Positions 24,001 through 36,132 of a stretch of 64,000 bases of DNA are shown piece after piece. The DNA is taken from contig NC_092365.1 of NCBI RefSeq assembly GCF_030848805.1, positions 1,302,001 to 1,366,000 of the forward strand, written 5' to 3'. The stretch's first letter is position 1; each line of letters starts with the position of its first letter. This DNA is from Temnothorax longispinosus. Its lineage: Eukaryota; Arthropoda; Insecta; Hymenoptera; Formicidae. Both the position numbers and the translations under genes were made by a program. The notes under the pieces were generated by a model, which saw only the letters and a list, made by a program, of their open reading frames with translations, had not been told where the DNA came from and searched no databases.

Positions 24001-27000
24001 AATGTTGATTAATGATTTTAAGTCAGCTTTTTATGATCGAACCAACTATTTGCTTCTGTTTTGCATTATCGACGACGCTACCAGATGCGCACATAAAAGT
24101 ATCAATAATACACAGTTACTCCACAAAGACTTCGACACACGCGACTCGCCCTAATTCCGATAGTTACGTGGTTCTAGTTTGAATGTGTTCGGACTCGATA
24201 CGTAATCGTGATGCGTCTTGTTACAGAACCCAGACATTCTTGGCCAGATGGAAAAAATTCAGGTGTACATCGTATCTTTGGGAAGATGCCAGGTAAGCGC
24301 GGACACAATTGATTTTCTTTCATGTCGCATGCACGTAGTGATTCACATCTATATGTCGCCTTTTCTTAAGTTTCCATTACGAGACCCTGCAATTTCACAA
24401 TCAATCTCTTGGCTGATCGATCGCGCGATTTTGAACATGAAAATGCATGTCAAGTTAAACGTGTTTGTAATGATTAAGAATGATTGTGCTCTGAAGACTA
24501 ATAATCCCATTTATTGACTAATCTATATGTAAACATATGCTATCTATATATATATATATATACACACAAAGAAAAATTGTAGTTTTGTAAGTAAGTTACA
24601 TTATCGTTCAGGGCTATTATTGATCCAAAGTGTTGGCTGCTGCATAGCAAAAACTTTGGCATGCCTTGCTTAACTTTTGCAAAGTACAAGTCTTATCATG
24701 CCGCAGTATCACTCGCGTGGCACTGACTGTGAAACGACTAAATATATTGATCATGTATTACAACGGGCTGTTACGGTGAGTTACGAAAGTTCCCAACGGA
24801 AAAGGAGAGTGTGAATAAAATTTGTCAATTTCATTTATTCCAAGATTAAGCGAGCGGGAATATTTAATGGTAATATTTGTCGTTCTTCTTGCACGTGTAG
24901 CTATGTTTGCTCTCGTCCCTTACCAATACGACGCTCTCTTTCCTTCAACGGTGTTGATAACAAGCGAGATAAATAGTCGGGATGTAATGGACGGGGGATA
25001 GACGGGGATGATACGCAGAGGCTGCGAGAGTGGGAAAGCGCGACGCGCGGGGTATACGGGGGTGAGCGGACGAGGGAGGGAGGCGACAATTCTGAAAGAA
25101 GGAGCGAGAGCGACTTGGAGCGAAGGAGAGAAGCCGGGAGGCAGAGACGGAGCGGTTCAAAATCAATAAAATGTCCTGCGAAAACGTTTTCGGCTCTTTA
25201 CAAAATCTCCGCGTCTTCTTTCATCCCTCGCTCAACTTTCCGCCCCGCTCTCGCAGCTTCACGACTGTTTTTCCCGTTTATAATATTCTCCGAGCCATTT
25301 TTTCCAACAGTTATCCATTTCTCGTTTACTTTAAAAGTGGTGGAAACTTTCCGGAGCTTTGCGAAAGTTAACTTTTGAACATATATATAGAACAAACGCG
25401 TATTTGCATCATAATTTTAATCGTACAACTACGTTAATATTCTATTTCTTCGTAACATTTACATCTGTTTGTTGTACGCTTGTATTTTTATATAAAATTA
25501 TAACAATTGTCCGAATATTTGTACATGTATGTGTTTGCTAAACGTGCTGAAGTTAACGCGCTTGTACAAGCTGTTTCTAAGGATCTCTTTTAGAAATCAC
25601 CGATATTAAGTAACGCTGCTATGTGCTATATATAACTCTGGTTGTTAATACACAGAAGCAGATTGTGCAGCGGCTGCGCAAAGAGGTAGACGCGTTCAAG
25701 GCAGACAACGCGAATGGATCGAAAGTTTCTATACCGTCTCTCCTCGGACTCAACAACAACAATCACATTACAAATAATAATGAAACGAAGCATGAAGCAG
25801 CTGCCAATGGTTTCGAGACGAAGCCTTCGAAGGAGGACTACGAAGAAGTTGTCAGGAATGGCGATGTTCATCGTTCGCGGCCGCGAGATAACGATTGTGC
25901 GAAGTAAGCTTGTGTGCGCTGAAAAAATAGCAAATGAATAACAAGTCCCATTTAATTAAGATATAAATTAATTACGATTCAAATTTGTTCACAATCATGC
26001 AAAATTACACGAAAATGTCTATCATTGTAACAAAGATTTTGGAATTTTTTCAATTGGAAGTTTCTTTACAGGCTACGTCCTAGCTCGGTGGAAACCGTTT
26101 CCGGCGAAGACGACGTCGTTGAGGTATCGTTGGACGAAAATTCCGACGATAAGCAGGAAGAGGTGCAAAAAGAACACGACATCGAATCGCCCGAGAAGTA
26201 CAACTACCTGAATTGCCTCGGGCTTATTACCAAGTCCAAATGTATGGAGCTGCAGAACAGAAGAGTGGAAAGAAAACGTCGTAGCACAGCTAATCCGCAA
26301 TTTGTATACTCCATGTTCGAGCAGCCATCTGTAAGTGTGTCAATGCTTTTGTATGTATATGTTCTTACATGTGAAATATGGGTTCCCGAAGCGACAATCA
26401 TTTAATTTCATATATTCCTTCTCACTCACAACCTTTAACTCTCCAATCAATCCTTATAAAAGCATACACGAGATCGGGATTGAACTTGGAATTCGCTGAC
26501 TATCAATAGCCACTCTTATACGAAGTCACGCGTCATTCCCATTCTTTTGTTTATACATATAGATACTTGGACATTAGATTAGCATGGCCTTTGCGAAAAC
26601 ATAACACGCAAAGATAAATTGAGCTATTTACATATTTAAGAAATGAATTTAAGATGCTTCAGATGGGAATAAGTCCTTACAATTTGATATCGTATTATTT
26701 TGAATCTTATTTAATGACTAGTATTTTGACACATATATTTTAGAAACGGAAGAGGCATTCTTATTTGCAATCTGGAAACGCACCTCACACTCGACAGACA
26801 ACAGCACGTATGAACGGCCCGTCGCCACCACCTAACAAAACTCAACCAACCAAATCTACCTCGCCACCGGCGCAAACGGTAACGAAGTCGTTAATCCCAA
26901 TCCAAAAGTCCACTACTAGGCCAAATATCCTAAGAAACGCGGACAGCAAAGTCTTCGTGAATAAAAGCAAAATAGAAGACAACCAAATGCGAGTGTCTGT

Positions 27001-30000
27001 ATCTAGTGCCAAATCTGTTCAGTCGATAGGTAACAAGGCTGTTCGCATACCCGGATTACCATCTAGCTTGACCATTGAAAGGATTGGGAGTGACTCTATC
27101 GTGTGCATCTCTTGTGAAAATCCAGGTAAAAACATTGCGTCAATCTTAGAAACGTTATTAGTTTCTTTACAGTCTTATTGAAAAAATCTGCGAATGCATA
27201 CATGTATACGCATATTTAATGCATATGCACATACGATTTGTCATTTCGCAGGTTCGTTAACAACATGTAGAAATTGCTCAAGTAACTATCACATCTCGTG
27301 TCATACCCGATCAACGCCACCACCCAGAACTTGTCCAAAATGTGTATCATCAATGGATGAGGAAGAAGACATCGAAAAGGATGAAGAAGCAGAGGAAGAG
27401 GGCGACAATAAATTGCTACGTTACAAAAAAGACGAAAAACTCGGTAAATCGTCCTCGGTTTCTTGAAAGAAGAAATCCTTCTTCAATAGCGCTAAGCGTG
27501 TGATTGACAAAAAAGTTCTTGTTCCTACAACTTTAGTTGTGAAAAGTTCGCGATAAGCTTATGTCATTTTGCGGCAGCAAGTCGGTTGGGAATTATTGAT
27601 TTTCTAATTATGAAGGAAAACCGACGATTTTTTTTGCTGCCTTCTCAGTTAATGGATTGTAGAGTAACGGCAAGGTGCATATACGTAAACTTGGTCGAGA
27701 TAAAATCATGAAGGACCGGTAAATCGGCGCAAGCACATTATTTTAAATAAACACAGGAATTTGTATAACATGAGTCCATAACTTCTAGATTTAACATACA
27801 ACGAGGTATCGCAGCGTTGCCGCAGACTTAATTGAGCGTAGGCACGCACGCACTGAATAAACGAGAGAGGCAACCTGCCGGAAGAAGTGTCCGCGTGTGA
27901 GACCGGCTTCTCGATTACGGCCGAAGAATTTGCAATTAAGAAGAACTTTTTGGTCGATCGTCCACGATAGGGCACAAAAAAACAACCTGTGTATTGAACG
28001 CAAAATATCTTGCAGAGGAAAAAGAGAGAGAAAGATATGAGCTGCGCGAGCGAAACTCGGATCTGAGATTGCAGGTTTACGAGTTGGAAAAACGCTCACA
28101 ACTACTCGGCCAGTCACTCCAGGTTCGTCCTGTGGCCTACATAGAGACAAATTATAAAGTTAACTTTTATTTGGAATGCTCTTGAGTTGATCGAATATGT
28201 AAATTGCGAACAATTTTCATTCTTTTGTTTTTTCATCCAGAAGAACCTGCAAGATCTCTGCGTTTTCGTTATATATTTTTTTTTGTTTATGTGATATTTT
28301 ATGAAGGCAAGTCGATTCTGTTGTCTAAGATATTTCTGTAAATATGAAAATGATCTCTTATATTTAATATGTAATATATATACATAGTAATGTTTTATTG
28401 TTTTACAATGTTTGTTAAATGCACTAATTTAACTAAGAATCGACCAGTCTTGAATATTTTTATTTATTGATCGTTTTTTCCATGTTCATGAATATGAATC
28501 ATCAGTTTCATTTCTTTAATCATTTATTTCCTTCGCATTAACGATCTATGATATGATTTGCTCACTGCATTGCACTGCAAAAATATAGAGCGCCTGATTG
28601 TTCAAGTATAATTTCCTCTTTGTTATTATTGAGAATAGACGGAAATCTTATGTAACATCTAGATTTATTTGCCGATTATGCTGAAATATCATATTTAAAG
28701 ATTATTCGATTATATATACGTTATTGTACATAAAACATCGGATTCGAAAATTTTGTTACAAAACATTTTTAGAGTACTAGGAGAATTTCTCGACTATAGA
28801 AATTCTTTCTCTACAAAATCCCACAGTCAATCAAAAATGAAATAGTATTCTAAGAGCGATATTTCATATGCATCTAATGGCAAGCGTGATATATTTGTAA
28901 TATTTTTTATTAGTGATATAATTTTCTAGATATTTACCATACATTTCAATATTTGCCTTGCCGGAAAAATTCTCAGAAAAGAAGAGCCAATTATATATGC
29001 ACATGAGTTAATCTTTTTGCGACTGTGACATGCTCCGATCGTTACGTAACATGAAGAAATATTACTTTTTTATATAAAATTCAAGTATATCTTACACATT
29101 TAAGCTTTATTACATCATGTTTATTAATAATCTTTACAAATCGACGAGGATTTGTAAAGTCTATGTCGTGATTTTTTTCTAGATTGCATGCAAATTAGAA
29201 ATACACTATTAGTTATTTTTATGTTAGAATCATGTAACACGCGTAATCTCTCATAATTTATTAACTCGCACGTAATATAGATGCAAAAAACGCACCATAT
29301 ATTATACACCCAAGACATTTATGTATGACATGCAAAATTTATATTATTTAGCTCTTTTTTTCATAGCGAAAATTTTTGGCAAGCAATCATAGCAGCTTTC
29401 GTATATAGTAAACGTACAATAAAAGTTGCTATATTAGTAAGCCGTTCTGGATGGAAACAAATGCAAATGTCCATTTTCAATGTTTATAATTTATTTTGTA
29501 GACAGCTTTAAAAATTTATCTATCAAAAGTTAAAACACCATTCCTGCAAGTTGAATTTTAGTTAAATTTTATGAAATATACGCGAAACTATTCCGCAAAA
29601 AGATAAAAGAGCTTTATCGTATTTGATATATACTTTGCGTCTAGACTTTTTGAAGATGTTTTATTTCTCATAGTATTTCAAAATTCATTTTGTATTATAA
29701 AATTCATAATTTTACAAATTATAAAATTAAAATAATGTTTAATGATTCGTAACAATATTTTTTATCTTGCGAAATCACATTTATTTCTCATATGCGTGAA
29801 AATCATGTGCTAAACAACTATCTTCATTACAATCGCATTTATAACATGTATATATTCAAAGATAAAATTGGGGTGGACATTTGTATATATTTCCTTGTTA
29901 GTAACAAAGTTTCACGTTACATTTGAAGTGCCTTTCTCGGTAAAATATTTAAAATATGTCTTCTTTGCAATAGCTGCAACAGCGAATGCGTCAGGATTTA

Positions 30001-31083
30001 TTGGGGAAACAAGAGAAGACCCAAAGGTCTATAAAACGTCTGGTGGACTTCATAAAGTTGATACAACTCAGAAAAAACGCATCCTCTCCACCGCCTTCGA
30101 CGTCAATCAGCTGCCTGCCTCAACCTTCCTCATCCCGATCACCACAAACGATATCTCCGCCTCAAACATCAACAAATCAGAAGACCTCAGTAAGCTCACC
30201 TCGATCTTCGATACCGAATACCGACAAGACACCGTACATCGCAACCATCACGCCGTCAATCACCATTCACGACCGAGCGTCACCTATGTCCAAGAAGACC
30301 AGGTGTCCTACTCCTACCAATTGTCCGGTACCACCGTCCAGCCAGAAAAGCATCAATCATATCTCATCGTCAAGAAAATCACCGAGCCGACTGGAAGGTC
30401 CAATCAGTCTCCTAGCGGTGAAACCGAAGACCAAAACCGCTCCACAGTTTTCAACCATCAATTGCCGACCAGTTGCAGCACTACCATTCAGACCGGCCTC
30501 CAACCCGTCGTCACCCATTCCATGTTCTACGATCGTAACAACCGTAAGAAACAAACCGATCGTACAGCCCCACACCACCATGTCACCGTATCAAAATTGT
30601 CAAATTCTCTTCACTCCGTCTCGAACGACAATCAGCTGGACCGAGCAACCCTCAACGGCAGGAAGCCCTGGGCCAAACTCACACACGGCAAACTCTATAT
30701 CAATCAGTCAGCCAGATCAGCCGCAGAAATCTTATTGTCTCCTTACGGCGATACCGAGAGGAGCGGCAACGAACAGCAACGGCCAAAATCAGCCGGATCA
30801 GCGGAGGAAGCAGCAACAACGACGAATCTCGACGATCGTTGCAGCAAGCATCGATCAAGAAACTTCATCCACTCACTGTTCCCAGGCCATAACAAGTCCC
30901 ATACCATCACCAGTTGTACACACGAGTCACGAGGCTCCGGCTCAAACGACCGAGACTGCCCGCTCCTGCGACAGCAGCTCTGTCGCGAGGAACACGAATT
31001 GGAGCTGCACGAGCAGTCAGACAGCAAACCAGCAGCAGTCCAGCTCCAGCGGCGCGCTCTCACGCGGTTCTTCGAGCACGTGA
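21025..31083 (+). CDS. Phf21a: PHD finger protein 21A-like (PHF21A / BHC80)
   Basis: Nine coding exons, 21025-21102, 23409-23441, 24227-24292, 25656-25903, 26072-26330, 26744-27125, 27252-27443, 28016-28122 and 29974-31083, give 824 aa in continuous phase. The ATG has a strong context (A at -3, G at +4). Residues 1-80 form an N-terminal coiled-coil-like helix spread over four short exons, matching the PHF21A pattern (HQ...DDPN...QRLRKEV). A basic KRKRRSTANP-type segment lies near residue 205. The PHD finger is C4HC3: Cys349, Cys352, Cys361, Cys364, His369, Cys372, Cys383, Cys386. An acidic run, a second coiled coil (EEKERERYELRERN, exon 8) and a Ser/Pro/Thr/Gln-rich tail follow. Vertebrate PHF21A is an LSD1-CoREST complex subunit that reads unmodified H3K4 (family knowledge). 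The family call is good. The exact C-terminus is uncertain because another long frame overlaps the last exon. Confidence 0.85.
21103..23408 (+). other. PHF21A intron 1, CpG-rich first half
   Basis: The first 1.5 kb remains CpG-rich and contains a CT microsatellite near 21632-21660. The rest is AT-rich with scattered TAAT motifs. It could hold alternative first exons. Open frames on both strands look compositional and none has a recognisable domain. Confidence 0.5.
24293..25655 (+). other. PHF21A intron 3, no gene seen
   Basis: AT-rich with one GA/GC-richer patch (about 24950-25180) that could be an internal regulatory element. No recognisable protein or RNA gene. Confidence 0.5.
28123..29973 (+). 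other. PHF21A intron 8, AT-rich, no gene seen
   Basis: About 1.85 kb of AT-rich DNA with poly-T patches, ending in a weak acceptor (TTTGCAATAG) before the final coding exon. No repeat or gene recognised. Confidence 0.55.
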
Positions 31084-31817
31084 AATTGGAAGAAGCGCAT
31101 ATACCAGCGCCACTTAGAACAAAGCTAGCACACAAGGATGAGGTCAGTGATGACGACGATGACGACGATGACGACGACGAGATTGCCCGGGAAGACAGCC
31201 CGCGCAACGAACAGTGCGATGACGGTGGTGCCGTTGCTGAAGCTCCACTGTTGACGTCGTGCGACTTGGACGAAGACCGCTTGATCATTCGCGTTCCTTG
31301 GCTAGCCGATGACTCGGGAAATGCCTGTGACGATGACAATGTCACGAACAAAGCACTCGTCCGTCGTCTTTCGGACGCAGCCTTGACGCATTCCGACGAT
31401 TACGCCGGCTATGAGCTCGCTCGCGTTAACCCGCAATCCTCGGTGACTCTACGGCATTCGGCGGAGCGCGAGGACGATCGATTGACGGCGACGGCGACGG
31501 TGGCGGCGGCACTGCGCATTGCCCAAAACAATATTTCGGAGCTTCGTAACGAGGTCTCAGTTCCTGACGATAAGGCTGACACCGAGAGACAAGACTTACC
31601 CAGTGGTAGGCGGTTGAGAAGCAGAAGTAATAGCAGCAGTAGTAGCAGCAGCGGCCACAGCGACACCCCTGAGCAAGCGATGAACGTGAACGATCTCTCG
31701 GACAATTTTAACATTCTAGCCATGGGTTTTGTCTCTCCGGAGGGGAGGAGCGAGGAGCTGGAGCAAGTCGACGACGAGTCTGCGACGGCGAGTGAGGCTG
31801 AAGCCGCCACTGGTTAG
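30522..31817 (+). CDS. Long overlapping open frame (431 codons), function unknown
   Basis: This frame is offset by -1 from the PHF21A frame. It overlaps the last 562 nt of PHF21A and continues 734 nt past the PHF21A stop. Without requiring an ATG it is open from 29868, nearly 2 kb. The part beyond 31083 reads like real protein. It has an Arg/Leu-rich segment (RRALTRFFEHVKLEE), ten Asp codons in a row (31149-31178), acidic and Ser-rich disordered stretches (RSRSNSSSSSSSG) and a clean TAG. I do not recognise the product. It may be an alternative C-terminus of PHF21A reached by splicing or a sequence indel, a separate cistron, or chance openness in biased sequence. Confidence 0.35.
   Translation: MFYDRNNRKKQTDRTAPHHHVTVSKLSNSLHSVSNDNQLDRATLNGRKPWAKLTHGKLYINQSARSAAEILLSPYGDTERSGNEQQRPKSAGSAEEAATTTNLDDRCSKHRSRNFIHSLFPGHNKSHTITSCTHESRGSGSNDRDCPLLRQQLCREEHELELHEQSDSKPAAVQLQRRALTRFFEHVKLEEAHIPAPLRTKLAHKDEVSDDDDDDDDDDEIAREDSPRNEQCDDGGAVAEAPLLTSCDLDEDRLIIRVPWLADDSGNACDDDNVTNKALVRRLSDAALTHSDDYAGYELARVNPQSSVTLRHSAEREDDRLTATATVAAALRIAQNNISELRNEVSVPDDKADTERQDLPSGRRLRSRSNSSSSSSSGHSDTPEQAMNVNDLSDNFNILAMGFVSPEGRSEELEQVDDESATASEAEAATG
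31149..31178 (+). repeat. GAY trinucleotide repeat (Asp10 in the overlapping frame)
   Basis: Ten consecutive GAT/GAC triplets. Mixed GAT and GAC use argues for some age or coding constraint rather than a fresh microsatellite. It lies just 3' of the PHF21A stop, in phase with the overlapping frame. Confidence 0.8.
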
Positions 31818-31933
31818 ACATAGATAGTTAAATTAATTACGTCGACATTAAGGCTCCTGGTTCTACGTTGAATTACGAGCACGATTCAACAGCGAGAAAC
31901 TATGCGATTTTTTTTCTTGCACTATATATCCGA

Positions 31934-31939
31934 AATAAA
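31934..31939 (+). terminator. Candidate poly(A) signal for PHF21A
   Basis: AATAAA about 850 nt downstream of the PHF21A stop and 117 nt after the stop of the overlapping frame. A second AATAAA follows near 32153. The last exon may therefore extend to about 31960. Confidence 0.4.
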
Positions 31940-34900
31940 TTAATTTTGTCATCTGTCACCACGTTCAATAGTAGGTACATTAGTAAATGCTCTAAAAACT
32001 TTTTATTATTTATATTAGTGAATCTGCATGTATGTCCTACAGCAAAAAAGGATCTTTTGACAGTTGATTAAGATTTATTTATTAACCCACGGGTCGTAAA
32101 GAAATATATATGTTACTAATTTATGCTGTTGAACATTGGTGATACGAGAAGGAATAAAGATAAATTTATATATTGCAAGGGAAAAACAAGAGCCTTAACA
32201 TTGTCAATCGTGCTCATCGTTACTCCTAATCGCGCTCGAAAACCCGCGGTCTCTCGACGGCACGTTCGCGTTTTCTCGGAGAAGACTGCGGCGCGCAGGT
32301 CAATCGTCGAATCATAGCAATTATATCAGTATACGATCGCATTGTACTCTAGAGATATTTTAACAATGATAGTTCAGCGACATCCTGGAAGTTTTTATGC
32401 GAAGCATGTCGACTCGAACGCATGCCGCACCTCCCAATGTATCGTGGCCTACGACACGTAGGATAAACACGTCATTGCTACAATCGTATTAATCATTTTA
32501 CTTCACGAATCGTTTTAGAACTCGATAGGTTTTGCGCGAAATGTTAGGATAGAGGATAGATTATCCGAGACCAGGCGCGCTTCCTTTCGTAAACCTAATT
32601 TTCCTTGTTTCTCGTATCTGCGATTGTTAAAACTTTTTTCGAAGAGGGAAAACGCGTCATATATTGCGAGGTTCCTCCTTTCGTAATAGAATTTATACTC
32701 AATATTATGTATACGTGAGTAGAAGCGTGCGAAATTGCTGGACGACCGGAAAAGGAAATTACTAGGTTTTTTCGTGCCAGTGTTTGTAAACGTGACGTTA
32801 AGATGATTTATTTTTCTCGGTCCGATAGTCTAGCGATCTAGTCTATCCAAGCTGTTTGGTCCTTGTGACGACAAGACGAGACGCAATGCTACGATTCTTT
32901 ATAAGCACGAATGGAAATCGAGAGTTTTGTAGGTTTGATGATAAATCTAGGCCGATTAAGGCGAATTTTCTAAATCGATTCTCCCGGGAACAGGACCTCG
33001 TTTTGTTCTGCATTTCCGACTTCCGAGAGATTCCTCATCCGGTTGCGTACCACGATTTTCGAAGGAACCCCGTATATCCCCCACGACTAGATAAACCGAG
33101 CACATATCCGAGACGTCGTGCGATTACATCTAGAGAGATGGAGAAAAGGACACGGGAGGAAGCCTAATTATTACGTAAATCAAGTCACATTACCGTACTG
33201 CCTTAATAGTGATGTAAAAGTGGTACTTTTTAAAAACCGGCAATCGCGGACTGCCGATTACGCACCCCGGTGTAAATGCGGATGCGACGCAATTGACGGT
33301 CGGCGATCGGAGAACGAGAGCAATCACAGTGGAGTAATACGATTAATCAAATTCTCGTTACCATAATCGAAAGCGTTAGATATTAAGGCTCGTCTGTAAG
33401 TTCCATAAAGCGATGCGGTAAATCCGATCGTTCTATTTCTCACGAAAGTTGTATCCTTGCCGAACATAGTTTGTGAAAAGAGAGAGAGAGAGAAAGATTG
33501 TATGTGTGTGCGCATGTGTGGGTGTATTCTTAAGAGCTACTATACTATTTTGTCGATGCGAACTTCGACAGTATTTGACGTTACGTTGATTTTAATTTGT
33601 TTACGATTGTTTTTCAACGGGATAGAGCGGAGCTGTGATCTTTTGCAGCGTTTTGCCTGCAAGAGGGGCCGAGATGAGTGATTATTCGAAAAGTATAATT
33701 AATTTTCCCACGAGAAACGTCGACGATACTAGTATTATTTTTGTCATCCCCGAAATTGTGTTGCGCGAATCAATTTATTTCGTCTATTTATTTCGTATTA
33801 ACGTTAGTATTCGCCGGGCATCCACGTGCCGGATTGCCCATCATTTACACTAATGTATAAACGAAAGAAGAGAGGAAGTGGGAGAAGAAAATTGTTATAT
33901 GCAGCGTAGGCAACGAGATATTGAGAGCGAGAGATTCGTATTTTTTATGAAATAAAGACAACTTAAGCAGTAAAACATATATGTTTCAGTTTGCGGCGAA
34001 ACTCGACCTATCTCAACCAGCTCCTACAAACGCGAAGAACCGCTTCACGCCGAGATTTCGCAGCGCCGCTTATCTTGCTCGCTTATCACGGTCGATCGGG
34101 GGATTTTCGAAGCGTCGCTCAGCGCGGACGTTCCGTCGAATCGCGGATGGATTCCCGCTGGAAAAAAAATGCGACTAAACTGCGGCGATGCGAGGGTGGG
34201 AGCGGTGGAGTTACCGACTTGGACAAACAATCGGCTAATGACATGTAAATATGGCGGAGCTAATCAAGCGGCTGTGCCAACAGGCCACGGGAAGAGACGC
34301 TGCGACCCGCTCGCTCGCTCGCTCGCTCGTTCGTAACGCACACAGGGATGAAGCGAGAGGAGGGTGGAGGGTATACCCGATGTATTTGCGAGGCCGACCT
34401 GCGCACATGCGTCGCGCTGTAGCAACGCGCGCGTACATATTTAATGGTTGCACGTTAATTGCGCTCTGTTTGCCCATTCCCCATTCTACGCTCCATCTAC
34501 ACGTCCACCCACATTCTCTTCACCCTTTCCGTGCCGCAATTCTCCTTTGTTAGCGTGCGCGCCGCGCCGCCGCGGTTCGATTTTAATCAATTCACCTCGG
34601 GCACCTACTACAGCTGGTTTACGCTCGAGATCCCATGGAAACCTACTTTTGGCAGCGCATCATCGGTGCCAAAGCACGGCCATTTCCGAGGGCCGCGTTT
34701 ACGTTACACGCGGACTTTCCGCGCTCGTCCCGTCAGACGAACGTCGCGTAATCGCGCGGATTATTTTCAGCTCGGCGCGGCGGAAAAGAAACTGAGGAAC
34801 GAGGAGGAATTGTTGTTCAGAAAATACGGCTGCGACAGAAATAAGCTCGAACGCGCGTCGCAGCGAGAGACGTCTCCCGTTAACGATTTACAATATTTTC

Positions 34901-35239
34901 CCCAATCGGTTTTTTTAACGCTCGATTTTTTGCGAATTGACGCATTTCAGCCTCTCGAACGTCCTCAATTAACTCAGAACTGCCTAACGATTTTTCTTTT
35001 GTTGAAGAATTTTATAAAGATTCTGAAATGTATAAACCCACACCAATTGTGAACTTTCGTGAATCGTTGAGTTCGCGGTGGCACAGAAAAACGTAAGGGC
35101 TAACACATTATTGTTCAAAGTTCTTTAATTATCTCGCTTTGCGCGGTAAAAGGGGTGAAGGAAGGTGCTGCACTTTTGTGTCAATAAAGCGAGAGAGAAC
35201 GAGAGCGAGGGTCTCTCTAAATACACTTTACGTTAGTTT

Positions 35240-35263
35240 TCTCTCTCTCTCTCTCTCTCTCTC
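35240..35263. repeat. (CT)n microsatellite
   Basis: Uninterrupted CT dinucleotide run of about 11-12 units. Confidence 0.9.
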
Positions 35264-36005
35264 CTTTCGCCAAGGCGCGCTTGCTTTATGAAACGAGCGT
35301 TTTTAATTAGAAAATTCTTTCGAGTATATTTCCCGTTTCTCCCTTCTTTCCGTACCGGAAGAAAAGAAAAGGAACGAAATCATCAAGCTGCCCATGTACG
35401 TTTTACATTCACGCTTACTGGGAAATTAGTATACTCCATCCTAAGATTATGATTCTCACAGAATGACTTCTCGAGATTTCCTGTTTCGAGGCTCATCAGC
35501 AAGAAAGCGTTGCAGCATCCGGTTGCGAGCCGGTAGTCGTAAAATAATTTTTTTCTAAATAATTTTTGAACAGCGATCGACGTCCAGTGGAAAAATTTGT
35601 CTCTTAGAAGCAGTTTAAAGAACATATTCGGGGCGCGATTTCAGAAAAAGAAGCACGATTGTCTCGAGGATCGAAACGAGTGCGTCTTCCACGTGCGTCG
35701 ATTTCCGATCTTGTAAAGAGGCGCAGGTGGACCTACGACGATTTAGGACTTGGGAGATAAAACCCAGAGAGCTTTCGCGGGCAGCGATCGAATTTTCTCG
35801 TCGTTTCTTCTTTTCTTATTGGAGATCGCTCGTTACGCGCCGGGATCCCGACGTTAATTGTTCGTTAAGCGGGTCGGAGCGCGTGTCGTTGTTCCGCGGG
35901 AGCCCGCATCGAGGTTGACGAGCATCCCCGGATCGAGAGGCGCTCGTCGAGAGACACAAACGAACACCGTGCGGGAACAGGCAGGGAGGGATGAAAAGAG
36001 CGAGC

Positions 36006-36028
<23 letters not shown>
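36006..36028. repeat. (AG)n microsatellite
   Basis: Run of AG units followed by an interrupted GA-rich tail to about 36042. Confidence 0.9.
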
Positions 36029-36039
<11 letters not shown>

Positions 36040-36114
36040 GAGGTTCCAAAGAAATTTTAATCAAGCCGCTTTGCGTGTGGGTGGATGCGTTCGCGTGTTT
36101 GCGTGCACCCGCTC

Positions 36115-36132
36115 GCGCGCGCGCGCGCGCGC
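36115..36132. repeat. Alternating CG tract
   Basis: Alternating C and G over about 18 nt, a sequence type able to adopt Z-DNA, inside a CpG-rich block. Confidence 0.7.

Noticed and set aside
27444..27466. Stop 23 nt after the PHF21A exon 7 donor as the true C-terminus
   Set aside because: Using the GTAAAT donor at 27444 joins exon 8 in phase and adds a coiled coil typical of PHF21A. Read-through would give only seven extra codons. An intron-retained isoform remains possible.
31409..31810. Minus-strand frame with a 13-Leu run
   Set aside because: It is the antisense of the AGC/AGT-rich Ser tract in the overlapping plus-strand frame.
34255..34560. Open frame starting MAELIKRLCQQ
   Set aside because: It passes quickly into a CTCG tandem repeat and basic low-complexity residues, with no domain or splice support.
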